Below are positions 50,929 to 59,233 of a DNA stretch of 64,000 nt, piece by piece; position 1 is the first letter of the stretch; each line of letters opens with the position of its first letter. The notes below the pieces were generated by a model, which worked only from the letters and a program-made list of their open reading frames with translations, was not told where the DNA came from and ran no database searches. A program made the position numbers and the translations under genes. The stretch covers positions 51,020 through 115,019 of the forward strand of contig JAZOPZ010000022.1 in the NCBI GenBank assembly GCA_045655805.1, in the 5' to 3' direction. Origin of the DNA: UBA11475 sp045655805 (GTDB taxonomy: Bacteria; Bacillota; Clostridia; Christensenellales; Borkfalkiaceae).

Positions 50929-52470
50929 ATGGAAACTACTAAAAAGAAAAACGGCTTTGCAAGTGGCATAGGTTTTATATTAGCCGCGGCAGGCTCTGCA
51001 GTAGGACTTGGAAACCTTTGGGGATTTCCGTATAAGACGGCTGCTTACGGTGGTGCTGCGTTCGTTCTCGTGTATATTTTATGCGTATTGTTTATCGGTA
51101 TAATTGCTATGATTGCTGAAGTTTATCTAGGTAAGCGTTCACAAGCAAATACTATTACGGCGTTTAAAAAAGTCAATAAAAATATGGGTTGGGCAGGTAT
51201 GCTTGCAATTATTATTCCGACCTTTATTATTTGTTATTATTCGGTACTCGGTGGTTGGACGGTTAGATTTACGGTAAATTCGTTTCAATGGGTAGAAGGC
51301 GCAACCAATGCAAATTCTTTTGGTGCGTTTATTTCAAGTTCGTATAAACCAGTCATTTTTACCATAGCATTTTTAGCGTTATCGGCTTTAATTATTATGG
51401 CAGGTGTTAAAAACGGTATTGAAAAAGCGTCTAAAATCCTTATGCCAGCGCTCTTTATAATAGTTGTTTTGATTGCTATTTACGCACTTTGCTTAGGGGA
51501 AGGCGTTTCAGCAGGTCTTAACTTCTATCTTAATCCTGATTTTTCAAAACTTGGATTTGAGGGCGTACTTGCAGCAATGGGGCAAGCGTTCTATTCGTTA
51601 TCACTCGGTATGGGTATTATGATTGCTTACGGCTCTTATACGGGTGAAGAAATTAAAATCGGCAAATCTGCTATTATGATTTGTATTTTTGATACTTTAG
51701 TAGCGCTTATCGCAGGTCTTGCAATATTTGCATCAATCGGGCACTTTAATCCGTCGGCGTTTGAAGAAGGTAGTGGTGTTGCGTTAAAGAGCGTTGGTCT
51801 TATGTATCAAACCTTACCACAAGTATTCGAAAGTCTTGGCTGGTTTGGTAAAATCGTATCGTTTGCGTTCTTTGCAATGGTTACTATTGCGGCGCTTACT
51901 TCAGTTATTTCGCTTTTAGAAGTAGCAACTCAATTCGTTATTCAAAAATTCAAAGTTGCAAGAAAGAAGGCAACTATAATCCTTGCTGTATTTTGCTTTG
52001 CAGTTTCAATTCCAGTTGCTTGGTCCGTTGGTGGTGCATTTGACGGCAAAATTACCGTTTTCGGATTTGATATGTTAACTTTCTTTGATGAAATTACCAA
52101 CACCGTACTTATGCCGGTAGGTGCTTGCGTAAGTTGTTTCGTTATAGGATGGTTGCTTGATAAAGGCACGTTTAAGCAAAGGCTTAATCCGTTCAATACT
52201 CTTCGTACTTTAGAAGAAGACGGTCTTAATCTTGGTAAAGCGGGGATTTTCTTTTCCGTTATGGTTAAGTACGTAACTCCACTCTTAATTTTATTGCTTG
52301 AAGTATTCGGTATCATTGCCAAATTTGGTGAATATTCAGCACAAGGTTTAGCCTTTGGCTGGGTATTGCTTGGGGCTATCGTATTGATGGGTATCGGTAT
52401 TGCCGTATACTTTGCTTTCTTTAGGGATTGTGAAACGGGTTGCAATGCAGACGAACTCGAAATTGCCTAA
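50929..52470 (+). CDS. Sodium-dependent transporter, neurotransmitter:sodium symporter (SNF/LeuT) family
   Basis: 513 residues, about twelve membrane helices. The first helix GIGFILAAAGSAVGLGNLWGFP (14-35, two halves) is the unwound substrate- and sodium-binding helix of LeuT-type amino-acid symporters; helix 3 with IICYYSVLGGW and helix 6 with FYSLSLGMGIMIAYGSY are also typical. It probably imports an amino acid with sodium; the substrate is not predictable. AAGGAG before the ATG. Single gene with its own terminator. Confidence 0.93.
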   Translation: METTKKKNGFASGIGFILAAAGSAVGLGNLWGFPYKTAAYGGAAFVLVYILCVLFIGIIAMIAEVYLGKRSQANTITAFKKVNKNMGWAGMLAIIIPTFIICYYSVLGGWTVRFTVNSFQWVEGATNANSFGAFISSSYKPVIFTIAFLALSALIIMAGVKNGIEKASKILMPALFIIVVLIAIYALCLGEGVSAGLNFYLNPDFSKLGFEGVLAAMGQAFYSLSLGMGIMIAYGSYTGEEIKIGKSAIMICIFDTLVALIAGLAIFASIGHFNPSAFEEGSGVALKSVGLMYQTLPQVFESLGWFGKIVSFAFFAMVTIAALTSVISLLEVATQFVIQKFKVARKKATIILAVFCFAVSIPVAWSVGGAFDGKITVFGFDMLTFFDEITNTVLMPVGACVSCFVIGWLLDKGTFKQRLNPFNTLRTLEEDGLNLGKAGIFFSVMVKYVTPLLILLLEVFGIIAKFGEYSAQGLAFGWVLLGAIVLMGIGIAVYFAFFRDCETGCNADELEIA

Positions 52471-52483
52471 AAATTAGTAAAAT

Positions 52484-52513
52484 AAAAAGTTCTCCGATTG
52501 GAGAACTTTTTTT
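52484..52513 (+). terminator. Terminator of the symporter gene
   Basis: AAAAAGTTCTCC/GGAGAACTTTTT with GATT loop and T run. Confidence 0.8.
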
Positions 52514-52549
52514 GCGTCAAAAATTTTGTTCAGTTTAGTTTTGGTGGGT

Positions 52550-52576
52550 AACGGTATCGTCAAAACCGACCATTTT
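52550..52576 (+). repeat. Dispersed intergenic repeat, copy 7
   Basis: Starts AACGGTATCGTCAAAACCGA then CCATTTT, 37 bp after the symporter terminator and touching the end of the GH43 gene on the other strand. Confidence 0.55.
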
Positions 52577-53478
52577 TATACTTTATCAATATATCTAGTT
52601 GCTGTAATTTGACCATTTTTTACCGTTAAACGGCAAATTCTAGCAGTTCTAGCATAAGTATCGGCGCCGTAGTCCCTTGCGTGATAAACTGCGTAATATT
52701 CGCCTTTGTATTTGATGACGCTGTGGTGTCCCGTGCCTTCTTCAAACTCGTTTTTAATTATTACGGGGGCAAATTTGTTGTCGTTAGTTTTCTTTATTAA
52801 GTTAAGTTTAGTAAGGTCTTTTTCGTCGGATTTTAAGTAGCAATAGCCTATGTGATAGGTGTCGTCAAGATAACAACCGCCACTATACATTAAGTAATGG
52901 TATCCGTCTTCGTAAAAATAGGTAGGGCCTTCAATAGTGTGCCACTTTCTTTCAGTCGTACAGTTAGGCTTAAAAATTTCTTCGTCAAAAGTTGGAACTA
53001 CCATTTCCCTAGGGTTGTTTTCAACTTCGGTAGGGGTAATAAGCCTATCAATATAAATACGCGTACCTTTTCTTTCTGGTTCGGTGTTGTTCTTTGCAAA
53101 CCATAAAAATAATCCGTTTTCATTTTGCACGACGTGCGAATCGATTGAAAAATAATCGTAAAAAGTTTTTTGATATTTAAATGGACCTAACGGCGAAGTC
53201 GCGCTAAAAACTCTCATTTGTTGAGTGCTTTCATTAACTTGGCACGATGCGTACATATAATAAATTCCGTCTACTTTGATTACCGATGGTGCCCAGTATG
53301 TATGACCGTTTGGGTAGTCCGTAACTATGCCGTAATATTGCCACTCGCCAAAAAGGTCGTCGGCTGTATAGGCGTCAACGCCTTTTCCTGCCGTTGCGTA
53401 AATATAAAACTTGCCGTCGTCTTCAAAAACAAATGGATCGGCTTGTGCTTTGTTTTTTGTGGTAATTGATAATTTCAT
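52576..53478 (-). CDS. Family 43 glycoside hydrolase, intracellular
   Basis: 300 residues, no signal peptide. Five-bladed propeller typical of GH43: base Asp in KAQADPFVFEDDGKFY (Asp14), pKa-modulating Asp in FSIDSHVVQ (Asp113), general acid Glu in HTIEGPTYFYEDG (about residue 189), with other blade motifs such as YWAPSVIKVDGIYYMY. Expected to remove arabinose or xylose from short oligosaccharides inside the cell. Convergent with the symporter gene, so the two are not co-regulated. Just upstream of its start (53497-53518) lies a GC-rich stretch, unlike the neighbouring DNA. Confidence 0.9.
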   Translation of the reverse strand: MKLSITTKNKAQADPFVFEDDGKFYIYATAGKGVDAYTADDLFGEWQYYGIVTDYPNGHTYWAPSVIKVDGIYYMYASCQVNESTQQMRVFSATSPLGPFKYQKTFYDYFSIDSHVVQNENGLFLWFAKNNTEPERKGTRIYIDRLITPTEVENNPREMVVPTFDEEIFKPNCTTERKWHTIEGPTYFYEDGYHYLMYSGGCYLDDTYHIGYCYLKSDEKDLTKLNLIKKTNDNKFAPVIIKNEFEEGTGHHSVIKYKGEYYAVYHARDYGADTYARTARICRLTVKNGQITATRYIDKV

Positions 53479-53518
53479 AACTCTTTTTATGTGCTCACGC
53501 GTGCGCGAGTGTACGCGT

Positions 53519-54628
53519 TTAAATAAGTTGTAGGGTAGCGGTTGCGTTTGCGCAAATTCCTTCTTCTCTGCCGACGAACCCTAATCCCTCAAGCGTAGTT
53601 GCTCCTATGCCTAGCATTTCTTCACTTACGTCCAAAACGCTAGCAAGGGTTTTGGTGATTTGCGGTATATAACCTAATAGTTTTGGTTTTTCAGCCATAA
53701 TGCAAGCCGAAACGCTGTAAACTTTATAGCCTTTATCTTTTGCCATTTCCATAACCTTTGCTAAAAGATCCAAACTGTTAGCGTTTTTATATTTAGGGTC
53801 ACTATCACTAAAATGATAACCTATATCATGCATTGCCATTGCTGAAAGTATAGCGTCGCAAATAGCGTGGGTTAAAGCGTCGGCGTCGCTGTGTCCCAAC
53901 AGACCTTTATCGTGAGGAATTTCAACGCCACCTAAAATAAGTTTTCTACCTAAAACTAGTTTGTGACAATCAAACCCAACGCCCGTTCTAAACGGCGTAG
54001 AAGAATAAAAATCTTCTTTATAGGTAAGTTTTTTATTGTTGATATCTCCTTTGCAAAGGTGAGGTTTAGCGATAAATTCACCATAAACGCTACTTTCGTC
54101 GGGGTAGTCGTCACTCGTGCAAAGAGAAAAAGCCTTTTTTATATCTTCGGCGTAAAATCCTTGTGGCGTTTGAATTGAGTATAGCACTTTTTTATCTAAA
54201 GTTTGCAAAATTTCACCACTTTCAGTTGCTCTTGCAACGGTGTCGGTTTGTGGAACGGCGCATATTCCCGAACGGTGTTTTTTTACACTTTCAATACAGT
54301 TTTGAATAACATTTTTTGTAACGAAAGGTCTTGCTCCGTCGTGAATTAAAACTATATCACCGTTTACTTTTTCTAAACCGTTTTTAACCGATAAAAATCT
54401 AGTTTTGCCACCTTTTACTACGGTGGCTTTTCCGTTGAATTTTTCTACAAAAAAGTCAAAATCGCTTTCGGATGCAGTTAAAATAATTTCATCAAAAAGT
54501 CCCGACTTTTCGCAAGATAAAAAAGTCTTTTCAACGACTGTTTTTCCGTCTAAATTTTGAAGCAATTTGTTGTCTGAAAAACCTGCTCTTTCGCCCCTGC
54601 CTGCACAGGTTAAAATTAAACTAATCAT
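53519..54628 (-). CDS. ispDF: Bifunctional IspD-IspF (MEP cytidylyltransferase / MECDP synthase)
   Basis: 369 residues from the ATG at 54628 (a GTG three codons earlier is possible). Residues 1 to about 215 are IspD: LTCAGRGERAG nucleotide loop (usual AAGxGxRM, so altered here), DGARPF (near 97-102) and TPQGF. From about 216 on it is IspF: RTGVGFDCHKL (metal ligands Asp and His), LGGVEIPHDKGLLGHSDADALTHAICDAIL, DIGYHFSD. Two non-consecutive steps of the non-mevalonate isoprenoid pathway (steps 3 and 5) in one chain, a fusion known in several bacterial groups. Overlaps the rqcP end by 8 bases. Confidence 0.95.
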   Translation of the reverse strand: MISLILTCAGRGERAGFSDNKLLQNLDGKTVVEKTFLSCEKSGLFDEIILTASESDFDFFVEKFNGKATVVKGGKTRFLSVKNGLEKVNGDIVLIHDGARPFVTKNVIQNCIESVKKHRSGICAVPQTDTVARATESGEILQTLDKKVLYSIQTPQGFYAEDIKKAFSLCTSDDYPDESSVYGEFIAKPHLCKGDINNKKLTYKEDFYSSTPFRTGVGFDCHKLVLGRKLILGGVEIPHDKGLLGHSDADALTHAICDAILSAMAMHDIGYHFSDSDPKYKNANSLDLLAKVMEMAKDKGYKVYSVSACIMAEKPKLLGYIPQITKTLASVLDVSEEMLGIGATTLEGLGFVGREEGICANATATLQLI

Positions 54629-54875
54629 CGCCTTCACCTATTACCGTGTACATTTTTACTGCATCTTCTTTTTTAACGGTTTCTTTAAGTTCGTTTACGA
54701 TAAATTTTATAGAGCCGTTGCCAAATTTTATTTCGACAGTATCGCCAACTTTAAGCCTATACGCAGGTTTTACTTCTCGTCCAGCGACTAAAATTTTACC
54801 TGCTTTAGCCGCCTCGGTAGCAAGCGTACGCCTTTTAAGTATACGGCTAACTTTTAAAAATTTGTCTATTCTCAT
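54621..54875 (-). CDS. rqcP: RNA-binding S4-domain protein RqcP (YabO)
   Basis: 84 residues from MRIDKFLKVSRILKRR; the open frame extends five codons upstream, but GGAG is spaced for this start. It is nearly all S4 domain (MRIDKFLKVSRILKRRTLATEA). RqcP works with RqcH in ribosome quality control, stabilising tRNA during C-terminal alanine tailing of stalled peptides on 50S subunits. Bacillus RqcP ends with a similar NELKxTxKKEEAxxMYTI stretch, present here as NELKETVKKEDAVKMYTVI. Forms an operon with ispDF. Confidence 0.9.
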   Translation of the reverse strand: MRIDKFLKVSRILKRRTLATEAAKAGKILVAGREVKPAYRLKVGDTVEIKFGNGSIKFIVNELKETVKKEDAVKMYTVIGEGDD

Positions 54876-54945
54876 GAATATCTCCAACAAAAAAATGTTA
54901 AAAAAACTTCTAAAAAAAATTATTTTATTATTTTAATAAAAATAA

Positions 54946-54974
54946 TTGACAAACAAAAAATTACGGTGTATAAT
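54946..54974 (+). promoter_or_regulatory. Promoter of rpoBC
   Basis: Perfect TTGACA (54946-54951), 17 bp, perfect TATAAT (54969-54974). The leader to rpoB is about 200 nt (54981-55183), AT-rich, with no strong hairpin or recognised ribosomal-protein site. rplJ-rplL, usually directly upstream of rpoB, are absent here. Confidence 0.75.
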
Positions 54975-55183
54975 GCTAAAATGTACTATGATGTGATAAT
55001 ATCGGTAATTATCGAATTTTTGCAAAAAAAGGTGTTAAATCTTACGGTGTAAAAATTCAAAAATTTACTGATAAAACCTAAAAATTTTGCGTAATCGTTC
55101 ATCAATGACATTATACAACAGTTTTTGCGTTATGTCTAGTCAATTGTCAAATTTAGAAAAAATTTTTTGAAGGAGTGTGCTTA

Positions 55184-58100
55184 ATGACACGCAATTTGGA
55201 AGAAATAAAGTGCGGTAAAATCACGAGAAAGTCTTTCGGTAAAATTAAAGAACCGATTGATATCCCGTACCTTGTGGAAATTCAAAAAGACTCTTATGAC
55301 AGTTTCATTAAAGAAGGCATAAGTGAAGTTCTTGAAGATTTTTCGCCAATCACCGACTATTCAGACCGTTTCGAGTTGTACTTTTTAGACCACGTACTCG
55401 AAAGCAAGGGCAAATACTCGGAAAAAGAATGTAGAGATCGTTCGGCAACCTACGCCGTACCACTTTACGTAAAAATCCGACTCGTAAACAAAGAACTTGG
55501 TTCAGTAGTTGACCAAAAAGTGTTTATGGGTGATTTCCCTCTTATGACGGATAATGGTTCGTTCATCATTAACGGTGCTGAAAGAGTTATCGTATCACAA
55601 CTCGTTCGTTCTCCGGGCGTTTACAACAGTTCGGAAATTGATAAGTCGGGTAAAAGCCTTTTCAATACGACCGTAATCCCATCAAGGGGTGCTTGGCTTG
55701 AATTTGAACAAGATTCAGCAGGCGTATTGTGGGTACACGTTGATAGAACCCGTAAACTTCCTGCAACGGTATTACTCCGTGCCCTTGGTTTTGGTAGTAA
55801 CGACGCTTTAACTACGCTTTTCGGTGAAAATCAAATTCTTTCCGCTACTATGGAAAAGGATACGTCCAAGTCTGAAAGAGATGGTCTTATTGAACTTTAT
55901 AAGCGTCTTCGTCCAGGCGACATTGCTACTGAAGAAAGTACTAGATTGCACTTACGCAATATTTTCTTCGATTCAAAGCGTTACGACCTTGCTCGTGTAG
56001 GCAGATATAAATTTAATAAGAAACTCAAGATGTCAGCGAGAATCGCAGGTCTCACCGCATACGACCCTATCGTTACTGAAGACGGTGAAGTTTTAGTTGA
56101 CGCAGGCGAAGTTATTTCACCTGAAATGGCAACTACGATTCAAAATGCCGGCATAAATGAAGTATTTGTAAAAGTAGGCGACGCTAAACATAAGGTTATT
56201 GCAAACAACGTCGTTGATTTCGAAGCGGTTACAGGCTTAAAGGCTAAAAAATTCGGTCTTTTGGATACCGTTTATTATCCTGCGCTCAAATTTGCTAGGG
56301 AAATTGCGGACAAGTCTAAAGTTTCTACCGTAGAAGATATCGTATTCGAATATAGAAAGGAAATTAACGAATATTTCTATCTCTTTGAAAAATTCGATAT
56401 TCCTGCTGGGGAAGAAAAGCCTGAAGATAAGAAGGTTAGCCTTAAGAACAAAGACATTAGAACCAAGTTCGTTGAAGCCTGCGTTAAATTCTGTGAACTT
56501 CTCGACTGTGGTGAAGACTTCTCTCTCGATGCTGAAGTTCGTAAGATTATTCGTCCACTTATCGATAAACTTAATCATAAACACATTACGGTTGAAGATA
56601 TAGTAGCGTCTGTCTCTAATAATTTAGACCTTAACTACGGTATCGGCACCATTGATAATATCGACCACCTTGCAAACAGACGCGTTAAGTCTGTTGGTGA
56701 ACTTTTACAAAATCAATTCCGTATCGGCGTTACCCGTCTTGAAAAGGTTATTAAAGAAAGGATGGGTACTCAAAACGTTAACGAAGTTACTCCTACTAGC
56801 CTCGTAAACGTTCGTCCTGTAACTGCTGCTATTAAAGAATTCTTTGGTTCTTCACAATTGTCGCAATTTATGGACCAAACCAACCCGATTGCTGAACTTA
56901 CCCACAAGCGTAAACTTTCTGCACTTGGTCCTGGTGGTTTATCTCGTGATAGAGCAAGTAACGAAGTTCGTGATATCAACCATACGCACTACGGCAGAAT
57001 GTGTCCGATTGAAACCCCTGAAGGTCAAAACATCGGTCTTATCAACTCGCTTACGGCTTATGCTAAAATTAACGAATTCGGTTTTATCGAATCGGCTTAT
57101 AGAAAGGTTATTAAAGACGAAAACGGCGAACCTGTAGTTACCGACACCGTAGAATATCTCGCTGCGGACGTTGAAGATAATTATATCGTTGCTCAAGCAA
57201 ACGAACCTATCGACGAAAACGGCCACTTTATCAACGACCGTGTTGCTTGTAGAAGAAGGGAAGAAATAACCGAACTTCCAAAAGCAGAAATCGATTATAT
57301 GGACGTTTCGCCAAAACAAGTTATTTCAGTAGCAACGGCGCTTATTCCGTTCCTTGAAAACGACGATACCAACCGTGCTCTTATGGGCTCGAACATGCAA
57401 CGTCAGGCTGTTCCACTTTTGAACCCTGAAAACGCTATCGTAGCAACTGGTATCGAAGGCAAAATCGCATACGACTCGGGCGTAATGGTAGTTGCAAAAG
57501 CAGGTGGTGTAGTTAAATCAGTTGCTAGCGACCTTATCGTTATTACCGAAGACGACGGTACCGATAGAGAATACGTATTAAAGAAGTTTGAACGCTCTAA
57601 CCAAGGTACTTGTCTTAACCAAAAACCACTCGTTGATGCTGGCGACCGTATTGAAAAGGGCGATATTATCGCTGACGGTCCAGCAACTAAAAACGGTGAA
57701 CTTGCTCTTGGTAAAAATATTCTCATCGGCTTTATGTCGTGGGAAGGTTACAACTACGAAGACGCTATACTTTTATCAGAAAAACTTGTAAGAGAAGACG
57801 CTTTCACTTCTATCCACATTGAAGAAAAGAAAGTTTCTGCCCGTGATACTAAACTCGGTGAAGAAGAAATCACTAGGGAAATCCCTAACCTTTCAGAAGA
57901 AGCGCTTAAAAACCTTGACGAAAACGGTATTGTAAGAATCGGTACTGAAGTTAAGGCTAACGATATTTTAGTTGGTAAGGTTACACCAAAGGGTGAACAA
58001 GAAGCAACTCCTGAAGTTAGACTTTTAAGAGCCGTTCTTGGTAATAATGAAAGGGACGTTAAAGATACTTCCGAAAAAGTTAAAAACGGTGAAGGTGGTA

Positions 58101-59215
58101 TCGTTGTAGACGTCAAAGTATTCGAACGCAGTAAAAAGGATGAACTTCCTCCAGGCGTTAATAAAGAAGTTAGGGTATACATTGCGCAAAAGCGTAAAAT
58201 ATCTATCGGCGATAAGATGGCAGGTAGACACGGTAACAAAGGTATCGTTTCTAGGATTTTACCTGAATCAGATATGCCTTTCCTTGCTGACGGTACTCCA
58301 CTTCAAATCGTACTTAACCCACTCGGCGTTCCATCTCGTATGAACATCGGTCAAGTACTTGAAGTACACCTTGGCCACGCTTGTAAACAAATCGGTTGGA
58401 AGATTGCAACCCCTGTATTTGACGGTGCAAAGGAAGAAGACATCAAAGAACTTCTCGCTAAAAACAACATAGTAAACCCACAAGGTGAAGTAGACGGTAA
58501 AATCCAACTTTACGACGGTAGAACGGGTGAACCTTTCGAAAACCGCGCAACCGTTGGTCAAATGTATATGATTAAACTTCACCACTTGGTAGACGATAAG
58601 ATGCACGCTCGTTCGACTGGTCCATATAGCCTTGTAACGCAACAACCACTCGGTGGTAAAGCGCAAAAGGGTGGTCAACGTTTCGGTGAAATGGAAGTTT
58701 GGGCTCTCGAAGCATACGGCGCTGCTCATATTTTACAAGAAATCTTAACCGTAAAATCAGACGATATTTACGGTAGAGATAAAACTTATCAATCAATCGT
58801 TTGCGGTAAAAATATCGGTCAACCTGGTATTCCTGAATCATTTAAAGTATTGATGAAGGAATTACAAGGTTTAGCCCTCGATATGAAGGTTCTTACTGCA
58901 GACAGTGAAGAATTATCCCTTAAATATCTTGAAGAAGACAACGATATCGATACGCCTAAATACAAGGGTGATATTGCCGACATCGAAGTATCTATCGACG
59001 GTGATCTCGGTGGTATCGAAGTACCTGACTTTGAAGACGACGGTGACGTATTGGGTGACGACGTATTTGATGAAGATTTCGTTTCTAATGCGTTATTCGA
59101 TATGGATGACGACAAGATTGACGATACCGTTCCTGACGACGTTTCGTTTGAAGACGACTTATTTGACACTTTCGGCGACGGTGAAGAAGACGACTTGTTC
59201 GTTGACGAAGACTAA
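55184..59215 (+). CDS. rpoB: DNA-directed RNA polymerase beta subunit
   Basis: 1343 residues from ATG 55184 (three codons inside an open GTG frame; AGGAG is 8 bp upstream). Core catalytic half of RNA polymerase. Typical blocks: FGKIKEPIDIPYLVEIQ, rifampicin-region SSQLSQFMDQTNPIAELTHKRKLSALGPGGLSR (read in pieces), GDKMAGRHGNKG near 1008 and SLVTQQPLGGKAQKGGQRFGEME. Two departures from the usual ~1200 residues: an extra helical, charged stretch near 370-440 and a C-terminal tail of about 105 residues after MKVLTADSEEL that is very rich in Asp/Glu. The short in-between gene is rpoC, 18 bp downstream. Confidence 0.98.
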   Translation: MTRNLEEIKCGKITRKSFGKIKEPIDIPYLVEIQKDSYDSFIKEGISEVLEDFSPITDYSDRFELYFLDHVLESKGKYSEKECRDRSATYAVPLYVKIRLVNKELGSVVDQKVFMGDFPLMTDNGSFIINGAERVIVSQLVRSPGVYNSSEIDKSGKSLFNTTVIPSRGAWLEFEQDSAGVLWVHVDRTRKLPATVLLRALGFGSNDALTTLFGENQILSATMEKDTSKSERDGLIELYKRLRPGDIATEESTRLHLRNIFFDSKRYDLARVGRYKFNKKLKMSARIAGLTAYDPIVTEDGEVLVDAGEVISPEMATTIQNAGINEVFVKVGDAKHKVIANNVVDFEAVTGLKAKKFGLLDTVYYPALKFAREIADKSKVSTVEDIVFEYRKEINEYFYLFEKFDIPAGEEKPEDKKVSLKNKDIRTKFVEACVKFCELLDCGEDFSLDAEVRKIIRPLIDKLNHKHITVEDIVASVSNNLDLNYGIGTIDNIDHLANRRVKSVGELLQNQFRIGVTRLEKVIKERMGTQNVNEVTPTSLVNVRPVTAAIKEFFGSSQLSQFMDQTNPIAELTHKRKLSALGPGGLSRDRASNEVRDINHTHYGRMCPIETPEGQNIGLINSLTAYAKINEFGFIESAYRKVIKDENGEPVVTDTVEYLAADVEDNYIVAQANEPIDENGHFINDRVACRRREEITELPKAEIDYMDVSPKQVISVATALIPFLENDDTNRALMGSNMQRQAVPLLNPENAIVATGIEGKIAYDSGVMVVAKAGGVVKSVASDLIVITEDDGTDREYVLKKFERSNQGTCLNQKPLVDAGDRIEKGDIIADGPATKNGELALGKNILIGFMSWEGYNYEDAILLSEKLVREDAFTSIHIEEKKVSARDTKLGEEEITREIPNLSEEALKNLDENGIVRIGTEVKANDILVGKVTPKGEQEATPEVRLLRAVLGNNERDVKDTSEKVKNGEGGIVVDVKVFERSKKDELPPGVNKEVRVYIAQKRKISIGDKMAGRHGNKGIVSRILPESDMPFLADGTPLQIVLNPLGVPSRMNIGQVLEVHLGHACKQIGWKIATPVFDGAKEEDIKELLAKNNIVNPQGEVDGKIQLYDGRTGEPFENRATVGQMYMIKLHHLVDDKMHARSTGPYSLVTQQPLGGKAQKGGQRFGEMEVWALEAYGAAHILQEILTVKSDDIYGRDKTYQSIVCGKNIGQPGIPESFKVLMKELQGLALDMKVLTADSEELSLKYLEEDNDIDTPKYKGDIADIEVSIDGDLGGIEVPDFEDDGDVLGDDVFDEDFVSNALFDMDDDKIDDTVPDDVSFEDDLFDTFGDGEEDDLFVDED

Positions 59216-59233
59216 TAGGGGAGGTATATATTA

